Shown in pieces: positions 7,634 to 16,313 of a DNA stretch of 22,215 nucleotides (positions are counted from its first letter, which is position 1; every line of letters starts with the position of its first letter). Made by a program: the position numbers and the translations under genes. The stretch covers positions 1 to 22,215 of the forward strand of contig UQPD01000025.1 in the NCBI GenBank assembly GCA_900542795.1, written 5' to 3'. Below the pieces are notes generated by a model that saw only the letters and a list, made by a program, of their open reading frames with translations, did no database searches and was not told where the DNA came from. This DNA is from an uncultured Prevotella sp. (GTDB lineage: Bacteria; Bacteroidota; Bacteroidia; Bacteroidales; Bacteroidaceae).

Positions 7634-9697
7634 TCACTCCTTATCCAACGCCAACAACTCATCACGAAGTTGGGCTGCTGTAATAAAGTCGAAGGCTGCT
7701 GCAGCTTTTTTCATAGCCTTTTGCAAACGTTCCTTCTTTTGTTCCTTGCTTTCTTTGTTTTCAGTGCTTAAGGTTCCATAAGTAACATTTCCCTCAGCAG
7801 CTTGCTGCAATGGTGCATCCTCTACAACATAAGGACGCGAGAAACTTGTTGAACCACCTGTAGTCAAATCCTTCTCTGCATTCTTTCTGTTACGCTGCAT
7901 TTCTACTAACTCATTGCTCTCAATAGGTTTAAAGATAGGAGTTGGTTTTAAATGATGCGCTTTATTATAAGCCATTTGTTTGGCGCGACGACGGTTCGTC
8001 TCGTCAATGGTTTGCTGCATGGATAAAGTAATTTCCTTAGCGTACATAATGACACGCCCATTAACATTACGCGCAGCACGACCCGCAGTCTGAGTTAATG
8101 AACGCGCATTACGCAAAAAGCCTTCTTTATCCGCATCTAAAATAGCAACTAAAGCTACCTCAGGCAAGTCAAGACCTTCACGCAACAAGTTTACACCCAC
8201 AAGCACATCATAAACACCTCGACGCAAATCTTCCATAATTTGAACACGCTCAAGAGTGTCTACATCGCTATGAATATAAGCTGTACTTATATTGTTCTTA
8301 AGCAAAAATTCAGAAAGTTCCTCTGCCATTCGCTTAGTTAATGTAGTTACCAATACGCGCTCATTATTTTCTTTAGCTTTACGTATTTCTTCCATTAAGT
8401 CATCGACAGGATAATCCGTATCACGCACTTCGATTGGAGGATCTAACAAACCAGTCGGACGAATTACTTGATCAACCACAACCCCCTCACTCTCAGCTAA
8501 TTCATAATCAGCAGGAGTCGCACTAATGTAAATAACCTGTTTTGCCAACTCATGGAATTCCTCAAACTTAAGTGGACGATTATCCATTGCTGCAGGCAAA
8601 CGGAAACCATAATTCACCAAAGATTCTTTACGCGAGCGGTCACCGCCATACATTGCTCTAAGTTGTGGAACAGTTACGTGACTTTCGTCTATCACAATTA
8701 AAAAATCATCTGGGAAGAAATCTAAAAGGCAGAAAGGACGAGTTCCAGCTTCGCGTCCATCAAAGTAACGTGAGTAGTTTTCAATACCCGCACAATGTCC
8801 AAGTTCGCGAATCATTTCGATATCATATTCTACACGTTCCTTTAAACGTTTTGCCTCAAGCGTTTTACCACATTCCTCAAAATAAGCCACCTGTTCTACC
8901 AAGTCATCTTGTATTTTGCGAATAGCCAATTCCTGCGTTTCTTTTGAAGTAAGAAACAAATTAGCAGGATACACTTTATATTCATCGTAAGTATTTAGGC
9001 GACTACCCGAAATCGCATCAACCTCCTCAATACTGTCGATTTCGTCGCCCCAAAAGCAAACACGAATAAGTTCGTCAGCATAAGCCAAATATATATCCAC
9101 CGTATCTCCCTTGACACGGAAATTACCAGCTTTAGGTGCCACATCATTGCGCGAATATAAACTTGACACCAGTTGATTAAGCAAAGCATTGATAGAAAGT
9201 GTACGTCCAACTTTTAGCTCCACCACATTCTCATAAAATGCAGCAGGATTTCCCATACCATAGATACACGAAACAGACGAGACTACCACTACGTCATTAC
9301 GTCCTGACAAAAGAGCCGAAGTTGCAGCCAATCTGAGTTTATCAATATCCTCGTTAATAGCCAAGTCCTTCTCTATGTACGTGTCGGTCGAAGCGATGTA
9401 TGCCTCGGGTTGGTAATAGTCGTAATACGAAACGTAATATTCTACAGCATTATTAGGGAAAAAGCCTTTAAACTCTGAATATAACTGAGCTGCTAAAGTT
9501 TTATTATGGCTCAATACAAGCGTAGGCTTATTGATGTTTTTAATAACATTGGCAATGGTAAAAGTTTTTCCCGAACCTGTCACTCCTAACAACACTTGAG
9601 CAGGGACACCATTTTGCACACCTGCTGTCAACTCCTTAATCGCCTCAGGCTGATCGCCCGTGGGCTGATACTTAGATTGTAGTTCAAACTGTTTCAT
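7634..9697 (-). CDS. uvrB: Excinuclease ABC subunit B
   Basis: 687-residue damage-verifying helicase subunit of UvrABC nucleotide excision repair. Walker A is GVTGSGKT (38-45), followed by the beta-hairpin region YYVSYYDYYQPEAY...YIEKD that clamps DNA, the DESH helicase motif with VTVPQLRAMYGGDRSRK, motif VI TAGRAARN, and a C-terminal UVR motif (about 650-687) that contacts UvrC. The frame is open for 19 more codons to 9754, but that extension (MYEYCTYLAFAYLIFLYLV) runs through an intergenic palindrome. MKQFELQSKYQPTGDQPEAI is the conserved family start, so I place the ATG at 9695-9697. No convincing promoter was found. The transposase-like gene follows after 24 bases. Confidence 0.97.
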   Translation of the reverse strand: MKQFELQSKYQPTGDQPEAIKELTAGVQNGVPAQVLLGVTGSGKTFTIANVIKNINKPTLVLSHNKTLAAQLYSEFKGFFPNNAVEYYVSYYDYYQPEAYIASTDTYIEKDLAINEDIDKLRLAATSALLSGRNDVVVVSSVSCIYGMGNPAAFYENVVELKVGRTLSINALLNQLVSSLYSRNDVAPKAGNFRVKGDTVDIYLAYADELIRVCFWGDEIDSIEEVDAISGSRLNTYDEYKVYPANLFLTSKETQELAIRKIQDDLVEQVAYFEECGKTLEAKRLKERVEYDIEMIRELGHCAGIENYSRYFDGREAGTRPFCLLDFFPDDFLIVIDESHVTVPQLRAMYGGDRSRKESLVNYGFRLPAAMDNRPLKFEEFHELAKQVIYISATPADYELAESEGVVVDQVIRPTGLLDPPIEVRDTDYPVDDLMEEIRKAKENNERVLVTTLTKRMAEELSEFLLKNNISTAYIHSDVDTLERVQIMEDLRRGVYDVLVGVNLLREGLDLPEVALVAILDADKEGFLRNARSLTQTAGRAARNVNGRVIMYAKEITLSMQQTIDETNRRRAKQMAYNKAHHLKPTPIFKPIESNELVEMQRNRKNAEKDLTTGGSTSFSRPYVVEDAPLQQAAEGNVTYGTLSTENKESKEQKKERLQKAMKKAAAAFDFITAAQLRDELLALDKE

Positions 9698-9717
9698 AAC
9701 CAAATATAGAAATATTA

Positions 9718-9771
9718 AATATGCGAATGCAAGATACGTACAATATTCGTACATACTTACATTCGCATATT
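9718..9771. repeat. Intergenic palindrome, REP-like copy 2 (also possible pit terminator)
   Basis: Bases 9718-9729 (aatatgcgaatg) pair perfectly with 9760-9771. After one mismatch three more pairs follow (9731-9733/9756-9758), and an inner 4-bp hairpin (TACG 9735-9738/CGTA 9748-9751) completes the structure. The arms match those of 4202-4273 with compensatory changes. It lies between pit and uvrB, both on the minus strand. The minus-strand trailer is T-rich but mixed, so it may also serve as the pit terminator. Confidence 0.7.
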
Positions 9772-9797
9772 CTTATGTTATATGTTTTACCATTCTC

Positions 9798-12047
9798 TTA
9801 CTGAGTTTGGAAGCGTTTCATTGCGCGAAGGATGTGTCGAGCAGCCGACATAAGTTCTTGTGTTTCCTGAAGTGTAGAAAGGTAAAGCAACGCTACCTTA
9901 ATATTTGAATCCTCACGCTGGATGCGATCTTGTTGTGAATGACGTATCTGCGAAATACGACTCTTCACAGCATTACCTTGAACCAACAATTCATCAGCAC
10001 CCTCAAAATTACCCGAAGTAATCATGCGCTGCGCACCCTCCAGGAATTTATCAACGTCATTGCACACAGGAATAAATTCGTCGATATAGTTTTGTGGAAG
10101 CGGATTAAAATTATTGTCTACATGTTCCACACAAGGTTCAAGCATACGCTTCAAACCATATATAATTTGCGTAGCATTGTTACAACCCAAGTGGAACCAA
10201 GTATTCTTTTCAACAGCCACGAGATAGTCAACCTTACGCATACCAATAATTTCCTTACGACGATAGCGTTTCCAAATATTCTTTTCGCTTTCAATGTCAT
10301 GAGAGGCCGTGCGCAACTGACGAATATTCTCGTGCATCAAGCCTTGGGTAATATTGCGGAAGGTTTTACGAGTAAAGTTAAACACATCATCTTGTGTACC
10401 ACGCACGTGCTTCAAAAGCAACTGCCAAGTTTCAGCCTTGTCGTGACAACGTACAAGTTGACGAAAAACCAAGTCGACAGAATCTTGTTCACTCTTCTGC
10501 TTAAATCTGCGGTTATTGCTAATTACAACGAATGCAACTATACCCATTACCATTATCATGGCAATAAAACCACCCCAATGGTTAAATGTAGCAATAAGGA
10601 AACTAACGATAAAGGCAGCACCTGCAGTAATAAACCAACCACCAATTACAGTAATTACACCCGTGATGCGGTAAACAGCAGTTTCGCGTCCCCAAGCTCT
10701 ATCAGCCAATGAAGAACCCATAGCTACCATAAATGCAACGTATGTAGTTGAAAGGGGTAATTGTAACGTAGTACCTACCACAATAAGCAAACCAGCCAAA
10801 ACCAAATTTACAGCAGCACGCACTTGATCGAAGGCTGCACCTTCTTCTAATTCTGTTCCTTCACGATCAAAGCGAGTATTGATCCAATTTGTTACACAAG
10901 CTGGAACGTGACCCGAAATGGCATTTGTTGTATTCAAAACAGCACGTACTGTTCTACGAGCCAAACGCGATGAAGAAAAAACCTCTTCACTTTCATCCTG
11001 GCGCGATAAATTTACAGTAGTTTCAACCACTTTATGTGCCTTTTTCGATGTGCTGATAGCAACGGTCATAATCACACCAGCAGCAATCAAGAATAGATGT
11101 TTGAAAGGAAGATGACTCTCGCCTGCCAAAACACTTACTATATATGTATCGGGAGTATGAGAACCACCATTTGCCGTAAAGTCAAGGAAAGACTCCAAGC
11201 CAGCCAAAGGCGTACCAATAAAGTTCACAAGGTCATTACCTGCAAAAGCCATAGCCAAGGCAAAAGTACCAAAGAGCACAACAATTCTAAAGATATTAAC
11301 CTTGAGCAAATGGAGAATCTCCATCAGCACTGTAAACGAACAAAAACTGATAAGCAGAATATTCAAACGGTTATGGTCAATCCAATCGGGAGTCCAACCA
11401 ATAGCTGCCAACACAGGACTTGTGCGCAAACCACTTACCAATAAGAAATAGAAAATAGAAGTAACACTCAAGCCACCAAAGATGGCAATGCTATAACGCA
11501 AATGCTTTTTATAATGAAATGTGAAAACCACACGAGCTATCCACATCACAACTAAACCAAATACAAAAGCAATGGCTACTGAAAGGAATATACCTATAAT
11601 CACACTCAAAGCCTTATCAGTATTGATAAGTTGAGCATAAGTTAAGCCACCACTAAGAATTTTTGAAAAAGCCAAAGCCGTGCTACCACCTAACAAACCA
11701 AACACCATCGATACGGTGGTTGAAGTAGGCATACCCAAGGTATTAAAGATGTCAAGTAGAATAACATCTGTAGCAGCTACGCCTAAGAATATACACATCA
11801 CATCACTTAATGTGTAATAATGTGGATTAAGCACACCATGACGTGCAATATCCATCATGCCACTTGATGTACTAGCACCGACAAAGATGCCCACAGCAGC
11901 AACAATTAAGATAGTACGAAACTTGGCAGCTTTAGCACCAACTGCCGGACTTAAAAAATTTACAGCATCGTTAGCCACACCGACAGACAAGTCGAACGTA
12001 GCTAACACAAAAAGGAATATGAGTATTCCAAGATAGAAAAAATCCAT
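9798..12047 (-). CDS. PiT-family inorganic phosphate transporter with PhoU-like C-terminal domain
   Basis: 749-residue inner-membrane phosphate permease of the PiT family (phosphate symport with H+ or Na+). The two inverted PiT signatures are visible: GVANDAVNFLSPAVGAKA (23-40) and AGNDLVNFIG (269-278). Each is later matched by a conserved STT segment: MPTSTTVSMVFGLLGGS (106-122) and LPLSTTYVAFMVAMGSS (about 430-450). About twelve hydrophobic segments run to roughly residue 520. The last 200 or so residues are soluble and helical, resembling a PhoU/DUF47 domain, which in many genomes is a separate gene beside pit. A Bacteroides-type promoter lies 27 bases upstream of the ATG. The family assignment is firm; ion coupling is unknown. 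Confidence 0.93.
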   Translation of the reverse strand: MDFFYLGILIFLFVLATFDLSVGVANDAVNFLSPAVGAKAAKFRTILIVAAVGIFVGASTSSGMMDIARHGVLNPHYYTLSDVMCIFLGVAATDVILLDIFNTLGMPTSTTVSMVFGLLGGSTALAFSKILSGGLTYAQLINTDKALSVIIGIFLSVAIAFVFGLVVMWIARVVFTFHYKKHLRYSIAIFGGLSVTSIFYFLLVSGLRTSPVLAAIGWTPDWIDHNRLNILLISFCSFTVLMEILHLLKVNIFRIVVLFGTFALAMAFAGNDLVNFIGTPLAGLESFLDFTANGGSHTPDTYIVSVLAGESHLPFKHLFLIAAGVIMTVAISTSKKAHKVVETTVNLSRQDESEEVFSSSRLARRTVRAVLNTTNAISGHVPACVTNWINTRFDREGTELEEGAAFDQVRAAVNLVLAGLLIVVGTTLQLPLSTTYVAFMVAMGSSLADRAWGRETAVYRITGVITVIGGWFITAGAAFIVSFLIATFNHWGGFIAMIMVMGIVAFVVISNNRRFKQKSEQDSVDLVFRQLVRCHDKAETWQLLLKHVRGTQDDVFNFTRKTFRNITQGLMHENIRQLRTASHDIESEKNIWKRYRRKEIIGMRKVDYLVAVEKNTWFHLGCNNATQIIYGLKRMLEPCVEHVDNNFNPLPQNYIDEFIPVCNDVDKFLEGAQRMITSGNFEGADELLVQGNAVKSRISQIRHSQQDRIQREDSNIKVALLYLSTLQETQELMSAARHILRAMKRFQTQ

Positions 12048-12073
12048 ATTACGTGGGTTCTAAATTACTGCTG

Positions 12074-12104
12074 CAAAATTAGCATTTGATTAGTTAAGTT
12101 CAAA
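12074..12104 (-). promoter_or_regulatory. pit promoter
   Basis: On the minus strand, TTTG (12104-12101) is followed by exactly 19 bases and then TAATTTTG (12081-12074), matching the Bacteroidota -33/-7 consensus in sequence and spacing. Transcription should start near 12067, about 20 bases before the pit ATG. Confidence 0.75.
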
Positions 12105-12170
12105 GCAAATTATTAAAATTCTATTACATTTTTATGAATATACAATTCACCAAGACTTCTACAACACATT

Positions 12171-12222
12171 AAAAAAGCCTTTAATAAACAATCATTTCTC
12201 ATTGTTTATCAAAGGCTTTTAC
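12171..12222 (-). terminator. Terminator after feoAB
   Basis: Bases 12173-12192 pair with 12201-12220 in a 20-bp stem with an 8-base loop. The one mismatch (12183/12210) becomes G-U in minus-strand RNA. The minus strand then has a T run (complement of the A run 12171-12176). It lies about 30 bases past the feoAB stop codon; T-rich sequence on the plus side could make it work both ways. Confidence 0.9.
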
Positions 12223-12251
12223 TTTTTTATCTATACTAAATTATCAAACTA

Positions 12252-14882
12252 TCAAAAATAGAACTGACTTGCTATCCAATACGTAAACAAAGACATCAAA
12301 TAAGCGAAAGCCGTTGTATAAACCGCTGTAAATACCGCCCATTTCCAACCACCACTTTCGTTCTTGATAGCGACAATCGTTGCAATACAAGGAAAGTAGA
12401 AGAGAATAAACACCAAATAAGCCAATGCCGAAGCATGCGTCATATTGGCACGTAGGGCTTGCGACAGATGCGTATCGGCAGAAGCCTCATCAGCATTAAC
12501 ATCCTCACCTGCATACATCACTGCTAACGTACTTACAACCAATTCCTTGGCACCAACCCCTGAAAGAATACCCACACTCATCTTCCAATCAAAGTGCATG
12601 GGCGACATAACAGGAGCTATAAAGTGACCGATACGTTGCAAATAAGAAGGTTCTTCTTGAACGTCTTGACCTTGATGATTATCAGCCTCAACGTTTTGCA
12701 CATGTTCGCGCTCAGTCTGCTGCACCATTGCTGTAGCAACAGGAGTTTCTACATCTGCAGTTGCATCATCGTGGTGAGGAAAATAATTCAATGCCCAAAT
12801 TACAAGTGAGAACACCAAAATAATTCCACCCATCTTCTGCAAATATTGACGTCCCTTTTCCCAAGTATGAATGCAAACCGATTTAGCTGTAGGCATACGA
12901 TAAGGAGGCAACTCCATTACAAAAGGCAAATCTTCGCCACGCATCAAAAAGCGACTAAACAATCGCGCCATAGCAATAGCAGCCAAAATGCCTAAAGCAT
13001 AAAGCCCAAGCATAACCCAAGCTCCTTGTTGTGGGAAGAAAGCACCCACCAACACAACATAAATAGGAATACGCGCTGAGCACGACATAAAAGGAGTAAT
13101 AAGCATCGTGATGAGACGACTCTTAGGATTTTCAATGGTTCGCGTTGCCATAATAGCTGGCACATTACAACCAAAACCCATTACCATCGGAATAAATGAT
13201 TTGCCATGAAGTCCCATCTTGTGCATCAATTTATCCATAATAAAGGCAGCACGAGCCATATAACCCGAATCCTCCAATATTGAAATAAACAGATACAATA
13301 TCATGATATTGGGCAAGAACACAATCACTGCACCTACACCACTAATAGCGCCATCCACAATCATATCCTTAAGCATACCATCTGGCATGGCATAATTAAC
13401 GAATTCTGAGATTTTTGACACCAACCAATCAATCCAATCCATAGGATACGCACCAACTTGGAAAGTGATGTAAAATATCAAAAACAGCACTACGAAGAAC
13501 AAGGGAAAGCCCAAGTAACGATTCGTAACAACACTATCTATTTTTTCGGTTAGCGTACGACCTTGACGTGCCACATGCGGTTGATAAGTCTCCTTCAATG
13601 CTCCCTGAATAAAACCATACTTGGCATCAGTAATTGCATTATCAGGCGAATCGTGTAATTCTTCCTTTATACGTTTTGTTTCTTCATAACGCACTGCTAC
13701 CAATTCATCGTGTTGCGGAAGCGTTTCTACCAACTTTTGCGATTCGGTATCACCTTCAAGAAATTTAATAGCAAGATAACGTGTTGAATATTTTGAGCGA
13801 ATTTCTTGATTCTTTTGAAAAACATGTTTTATGCGGTCAATGCTATGTTCCAACTCTGCACCATGATTCACATGGATATGACGTTCAAGAGAAAAATCGC
13901 TTTGATTTTCATACACAGCGATAACCATTTCAAACAAATGGCGAATACCCACACCAGTTCTTGAAATAGTAGGCACCATAGGCACACCCAATAAGGTTCC
14001 CAACTGCTTATAATCAAGTTTATCGCCATTACGCTGCAATTCATCATACATATTCAGCGCAATAACCATGCGTTGATGCATATCAATGAGTTGGGTTGTA
14101 AGATAAAGATTACGTTCCAAGTTCGAACTATCCACCACATTGATTACCACATCAGGGGTTTCATCAATAAGATGACGGCGCACATAAAGTTCTTCGGGCG
14201 AATATGCCGAGAGTGAATAAGTGCCAGGAAGGTCAACCAAACGAAAACGATAGCTGCGTTCCTCATAATCATTGACCTTTGGTGTGCATACTCCACTTGT
14301 AGCACAGCCCGCACAGGCACCTACACAAGTCGAAGCATCTTCATGAAGGACTTCCACTTCGCCCAATTCATTGCGACGCACCTTCACCTTCAATTCCATA
14401 AAGCCTTCTTTGGCATCAACCGTCACACCGCTATAATTGCCCACATGTTCGTGTCCGCCTGAGGCTACATTAAACAAAGACGTCTTACCACAATTAGGAT
14501 TACCAACCAACGCCACATTGATAACACGACGTTTGTCGGCAGCCATACGTGCCATACGCTGCTCCAATTGCATTGCAAATTCTTCGTCCTCATCTTTTCC
14601 AGGCTTCAAACCCTTCAAATCTTCATCAGGATGAAGTCGCACATCATTTTCAGCTTCAGTTTCACTAATTACCTCCACCAAATTAGCTTCTTCGCGACGC
14701 AGGGATATCTTATATCCCATAATTTCATATTCTATAGGATCGCGCAACGGAGCGTTTAAAATAACTTTTACCGCTTTACCTTTCACAAAACCCATCTCTA
14801 CAATGCGTTTGCGAAAGCCACCGTGGCCATATACCTTTACAATAACGCCACGTTCACCAGTATGCAATTCTGAAAGTTTCAT
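12252..14882 (-). CDS. feoB: FeoA-FeoB fusion ferrous iron transporter
   Basis: 876 residues joining FeoA and FeoB, the anaerobic ferrous iron uptake system of the inner membrane. The FeoA SH3-like domain is at about 1-72. After an acidic/charged linker (73-118) comes the FeoB G domain: G1 GNPNCGKTS (127-135), G3 DLPG (217-220) and G4 NMYD (277-280). The membrane part follows, with the conserved gate segments GFGCNVPAIMATRTIENPKS and SCSARIPIYVVLVGAFFPQ. Two oddities: an insert of about 35 residues between G2 and G3 holding C186-x3-C190-x2-C193-x5-C199, and a hydrophilic His/Asp/Glu-rich loop of about 50 residues (roughly 720-770) late in the membrane domain. It has its own promoter and terminator and follows oxyR. 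Confidence 0.96.
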   Translation of the reverse strand: MKLSELHTGERGVIVKVYGHGGFRKRIVEMGFVKGKAVKVILNAPLRDPIEYEIMGYKISLRREEANLVEVISETEAENDVRLHPDEDLKGLKPGKDEDEEFAMQLEQRMARMAADKRRVINVALVGNPNCGKTSLFNVASGGHEHVGNYSGVTVDAKEGFMELKVKVRRNELGEVEVLHEDASTCVGACAGCATSGVCTPKVNDYEERSYRFRLVDLPGTYSLSAYSPEELYVRRHLIDETPDVVINVVDSSNLERNLYLTTQLIDMHQRMVIALNMYDELQRNGDKLDYKQLGTLLGVPMVPTISRTGVGIRHLFEMVIAVYENQSDFSLERHIHVNHGAELEHSIDRIKHVFQKNQEIRSKYSTRYLAIKFLEGDTESQKLVETLPQHDELVAVRYEETKRIKEELHDSPDNAITDAKYGFIQGALKETYQPHVARQGRTLTEKIDSVVTNRYLGFPLFFVVLFLIFYITFQVGAYPMDWIDWLVSKISEFVNYAMPDGMLKDMIVDGAISGVGAVIVFLPNIMILYLFISILEDSGYMARAAFIMDKLMHKMGLHGKSFIPMVMGFGCNVPAIMATRTIENPKSRLITMLITPFMSCSARIPIYVVLVGAFFPQQGAWVMLGLYALGILAAIAMARLFSRFLMRGEDLPFVMELPPYRMPTAKSVCIHTWEKGRQYLQKMGGIILVFSLVIWALNYFPHHDDATADVETPVATAMVQQTEREHVQNVEADNHQGQDVQEEPSYLQRIGHFIAPVMSPMHFDWKMSVGILSGVGAKELVVSTLAVMYAGEDVNADEASADTHLSQALRANMTHASALAYLVFILFYFPCIATIVAIKNESGGWKWAVFTAVYTTAFAYLMSLFTYWIASQFYF

Positions 14883-14940
14883 TTTTCTTTGTTTTTAGGT
14901 CGCCTTATTACGCGCTTTTACTACTTTTTTTATTAGCATG

Positions 14941-14987
14941 CAAAGTTACAATGTTCTTTATTTCTGAACAATACCCATTAGTGGGTA
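14941..14987 (-). promoter_or_regulatory. feoAB promoter with two dyads
   Basis: Minus strand: ATTG (14972-14969; 3 of 4 match to TTTG), 20 bases, then TAACTTTG (14948-14941), a full match to TAnnTTTG. The spacer holds the inverted repeat TGTTC-N9-GAACA (14952-14970). Just upstream of the -33 box is the palindrome TACCCA-N4-TGGGTA (14972-14987). Both positions suit operators, and metal- or redox-responsive control is plausible for an iron transporter. The leader to the ATG is about 50 bases. Confidence 0.6.
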
Positions 14988-15053
14988 GTTTGTCAAAAAG
15001 TTACAAACACGCCCTAAAAACCTTTTTAAAGAACCAATTTTACGAATAGAGAC

Positions 15054-15983
15054 TCACGAAAGTTTAATGCCATACTTCACTATCCCCTCCGAAAGCATTC
15101 CTTGAGGCATAAACACTTTCAGTGTATCAACTATCGTATTCAGCATACGTTCACGAACGTAATCATTCTTTATATAGAGTGAGATGCGACGTTGTGAAAG
15201 GTAATCTCCCTCAATTTTTCGAACATTTTCTTTTTGTTTTTCAGTTAAGAAGGGTAAATGCATTTCGGGAATAATGGTATATCCACCATTTTCATCAACA
15301 ATGCGAATAAGCGTTTCTATGCTACCTGCTTCATAAATGTGCTGTCCCTTGCTTCGCGCTTTACAAAACGAGAATGCACTATCGCGCAAACATTGGGCCT
15401 CTTTCATCACCCACATATTTTCGTTTTCCAAATTCTCAGGTTTAAAAACAGGTAACTTGCGCCAACAAGTCTCAGACAGGTACACATAAAAGCGTTCTGT
15501 GTAAAGTGGAATTTCCAATACACCTTGTCGTACATTTCCCGAAATAGCAATCCCAGCATCCAATTCACCACGAAGCAAAGAATCGAGCATAAAATCAGCT
15601 TTAAGCTCACTGATAGTCAGCGAAACATTCGCATAGGCTTCGCGATAATATCTAATGAATTTGGGCAATAAATAAGGAGCAATCGTAGGTCCCACAGACA
15701 AGGCTAACGACCCATTTATGGCTCCTTTACCCTCGCTTACTATTTCTGTAATTTTTTCTACCTCCATCAATATCTTCTGTGCTTGAAGCACAATTTGCTC
15801 GCCCATGGAAGTTGGTTTTACCTGTTTGTTCGTACATTCAAAAATACGCACATCCAATTCTTCCTCCAGCTTCACAAGCATCGCGCTTAATGTAGGTTGC
15901 GATATATTACATGCATCAGCCGCTCTCGCAAAATTGCGAAAGCGGTCGATGGCAACAATATATTTTAGTTGCTGCAGATTCAT
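15054..15983 (-). CDS. oxyR: OxyR, hydrogen peroxide-sensing LysR-family regulator
   Basis: 309-residue LysR-type transcription factor. The N-terminal winged helix-turn-helix (1-60) reads MNLQQLKYIVAIDRFRNFAR...NISQPTLSAMLVKLEEEL. The regulatory domain carries CLRDSAFSFC with C198 and C207 separated by eight residues, the same spacing and context as the redox pair C199/C208 of E. coli OxyR (CLRD...FC). This strongly supports OxyR over a generic LysR protein. In Bacteroidales OxyR activates catalase, ahpCF, dps and related genes. Here it is the last gene of a minus-strand redox operon, 30 bases after trx. A 24-bp repeated motif fills the gap before its ATG. No clear terminator was seen after it. 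Confidence 0.93.
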   Translation of the reverse strand: MNLQQLKYIVAIDRFRNFARAADACNISQPTLSAMLVKLEEELDVRIFECTNKQVKPTSMGEQIVLQAQKILMEVEKITEIVSEGKGAINGSLALSVGPTIAPYLLPKFIRYYREAYANVSLTISELKADFMLDSLLRGELDAGIAISGNVRQGVLEIPLYTERFYVYLSETCWRKLPVFKPENLENENMWVMKEAQCLRDSAFSFCKARSKGQHIYEAGSIETLIRIVDENGGYTIIPEMHLPFLTEKQKENVRKIEGDYLSQRRISLYIKNDYVRERMLNTIVDTLKVFMPQGMLSEGIVKYGIKLS

Positions 15984-15992
15984 TGATTGTAT

Positions 15993-16016
15993 AAAATAAT
16001 TTTGAACACCTACTTA
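15993..16016 (-). repeat. 24-bp motif, copy A (upstream of oxyR)
   Basis: Minus-strand sequence beginning TAAGTAGGTGTTCAAAAT and ending TATTTT. It differs at 2 of 24 bases from each of copies B (17631-17654) and C (17745-17768). It begins at the thioredoxin stop codon and ends 9 bases before the oxyR ATG. Candidate operator or promoter element. Confidence 0.7.
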
Positions 16017-16307
16017 TATTCCCTCAATAATCCTTTTTAAATCGGGCAAACGCATGGCACCACTTTGACGCCACAACATTTCACCGTTTCTAAACAGCAT
16101 TAGTGTCGGAATTGACTGAATGCCATACGCATTAGATATAGCTTGGTTTTTATCCACATCAATCTTTATAATGCGAATTTGTTCACCCAAGTCAGCCTTA
16201 AGTTGTTCCAATACAGGATGCATAGCCTTACAGGGAGCACACCAAGTAGCAAAGAAATCCACTAAAGTCAGTTGATTACCACTAATAACTTCATTAAATT
16301 TTTCCAT
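16014..16307 (-). CDS. Thioredoxin
   Basis: 97-residue cytosolic thioredoxin-fold protein. The active site is WCAPC (C23 and C26), with Ala in place of the usual Gly. The fold is supported by LVDFFATW before it, KIDVDKN in the middle, and the cis-proline segment SIPTLMLF (P at about 74). No signal peptide, so it should act in the cytoplasm as a disulfide reductase. Slightly shorter than E. coli TrxA (about 108). It starts 6 bases after the stop of the membrane Fe-S gene, so the two are tightly coupled. Placement between an Fe-S membrane protein and oxyR suggests it receives or relays electrons in this operon or reduces OxyR; that is inference. Confidence 0.95.
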   Translation of the reverse strand: MEKFNEVISGNQLTLVDFFATWCAPCKAMHPVLEQLKADLGEQIRIIKIDVDKNQAISNAYGIQSIPTLMLFRNGEMLWRQSGAMRLPDLKRIIEGI

Positions 16308-16313
16308 GTTTTT

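Noticed and set aside
9701..9708. TATATTTG on the minus strand as a uvrB -7 box
   Set aside because: It is only 3 bases from the ATG and lacks a TTTG at the right distance upstream, so it would give a leaderless transcript starting at or inside the start codon.
9698..9754. 19-codon N-terminal extension of uvrB
   Set aside because: The extension runs through the intergenic palindrome 9718-9771, is hydrophobic unlike any UvrB N-terminus, and the conserved start MKQFELQSKYQPTGDQP is at the internal ATG.
9939..10712. 257-codon open frame on the plus strand opposite pit
   Set aside because: It lies entirely antisense to the well-supported pit coding sequence, shows no recognisable domain, and has Thr/Asn/Ile-rich composition typical of a complement-frame artefact.
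12097..12115. Possible fourth copy of the oxyR-region motif upstream of pit
   Set aside because: Only short pieces (GTTCAAA, AAATTATT) match and need an insertion; in AT-rich intergenic DNA this is likely chance.
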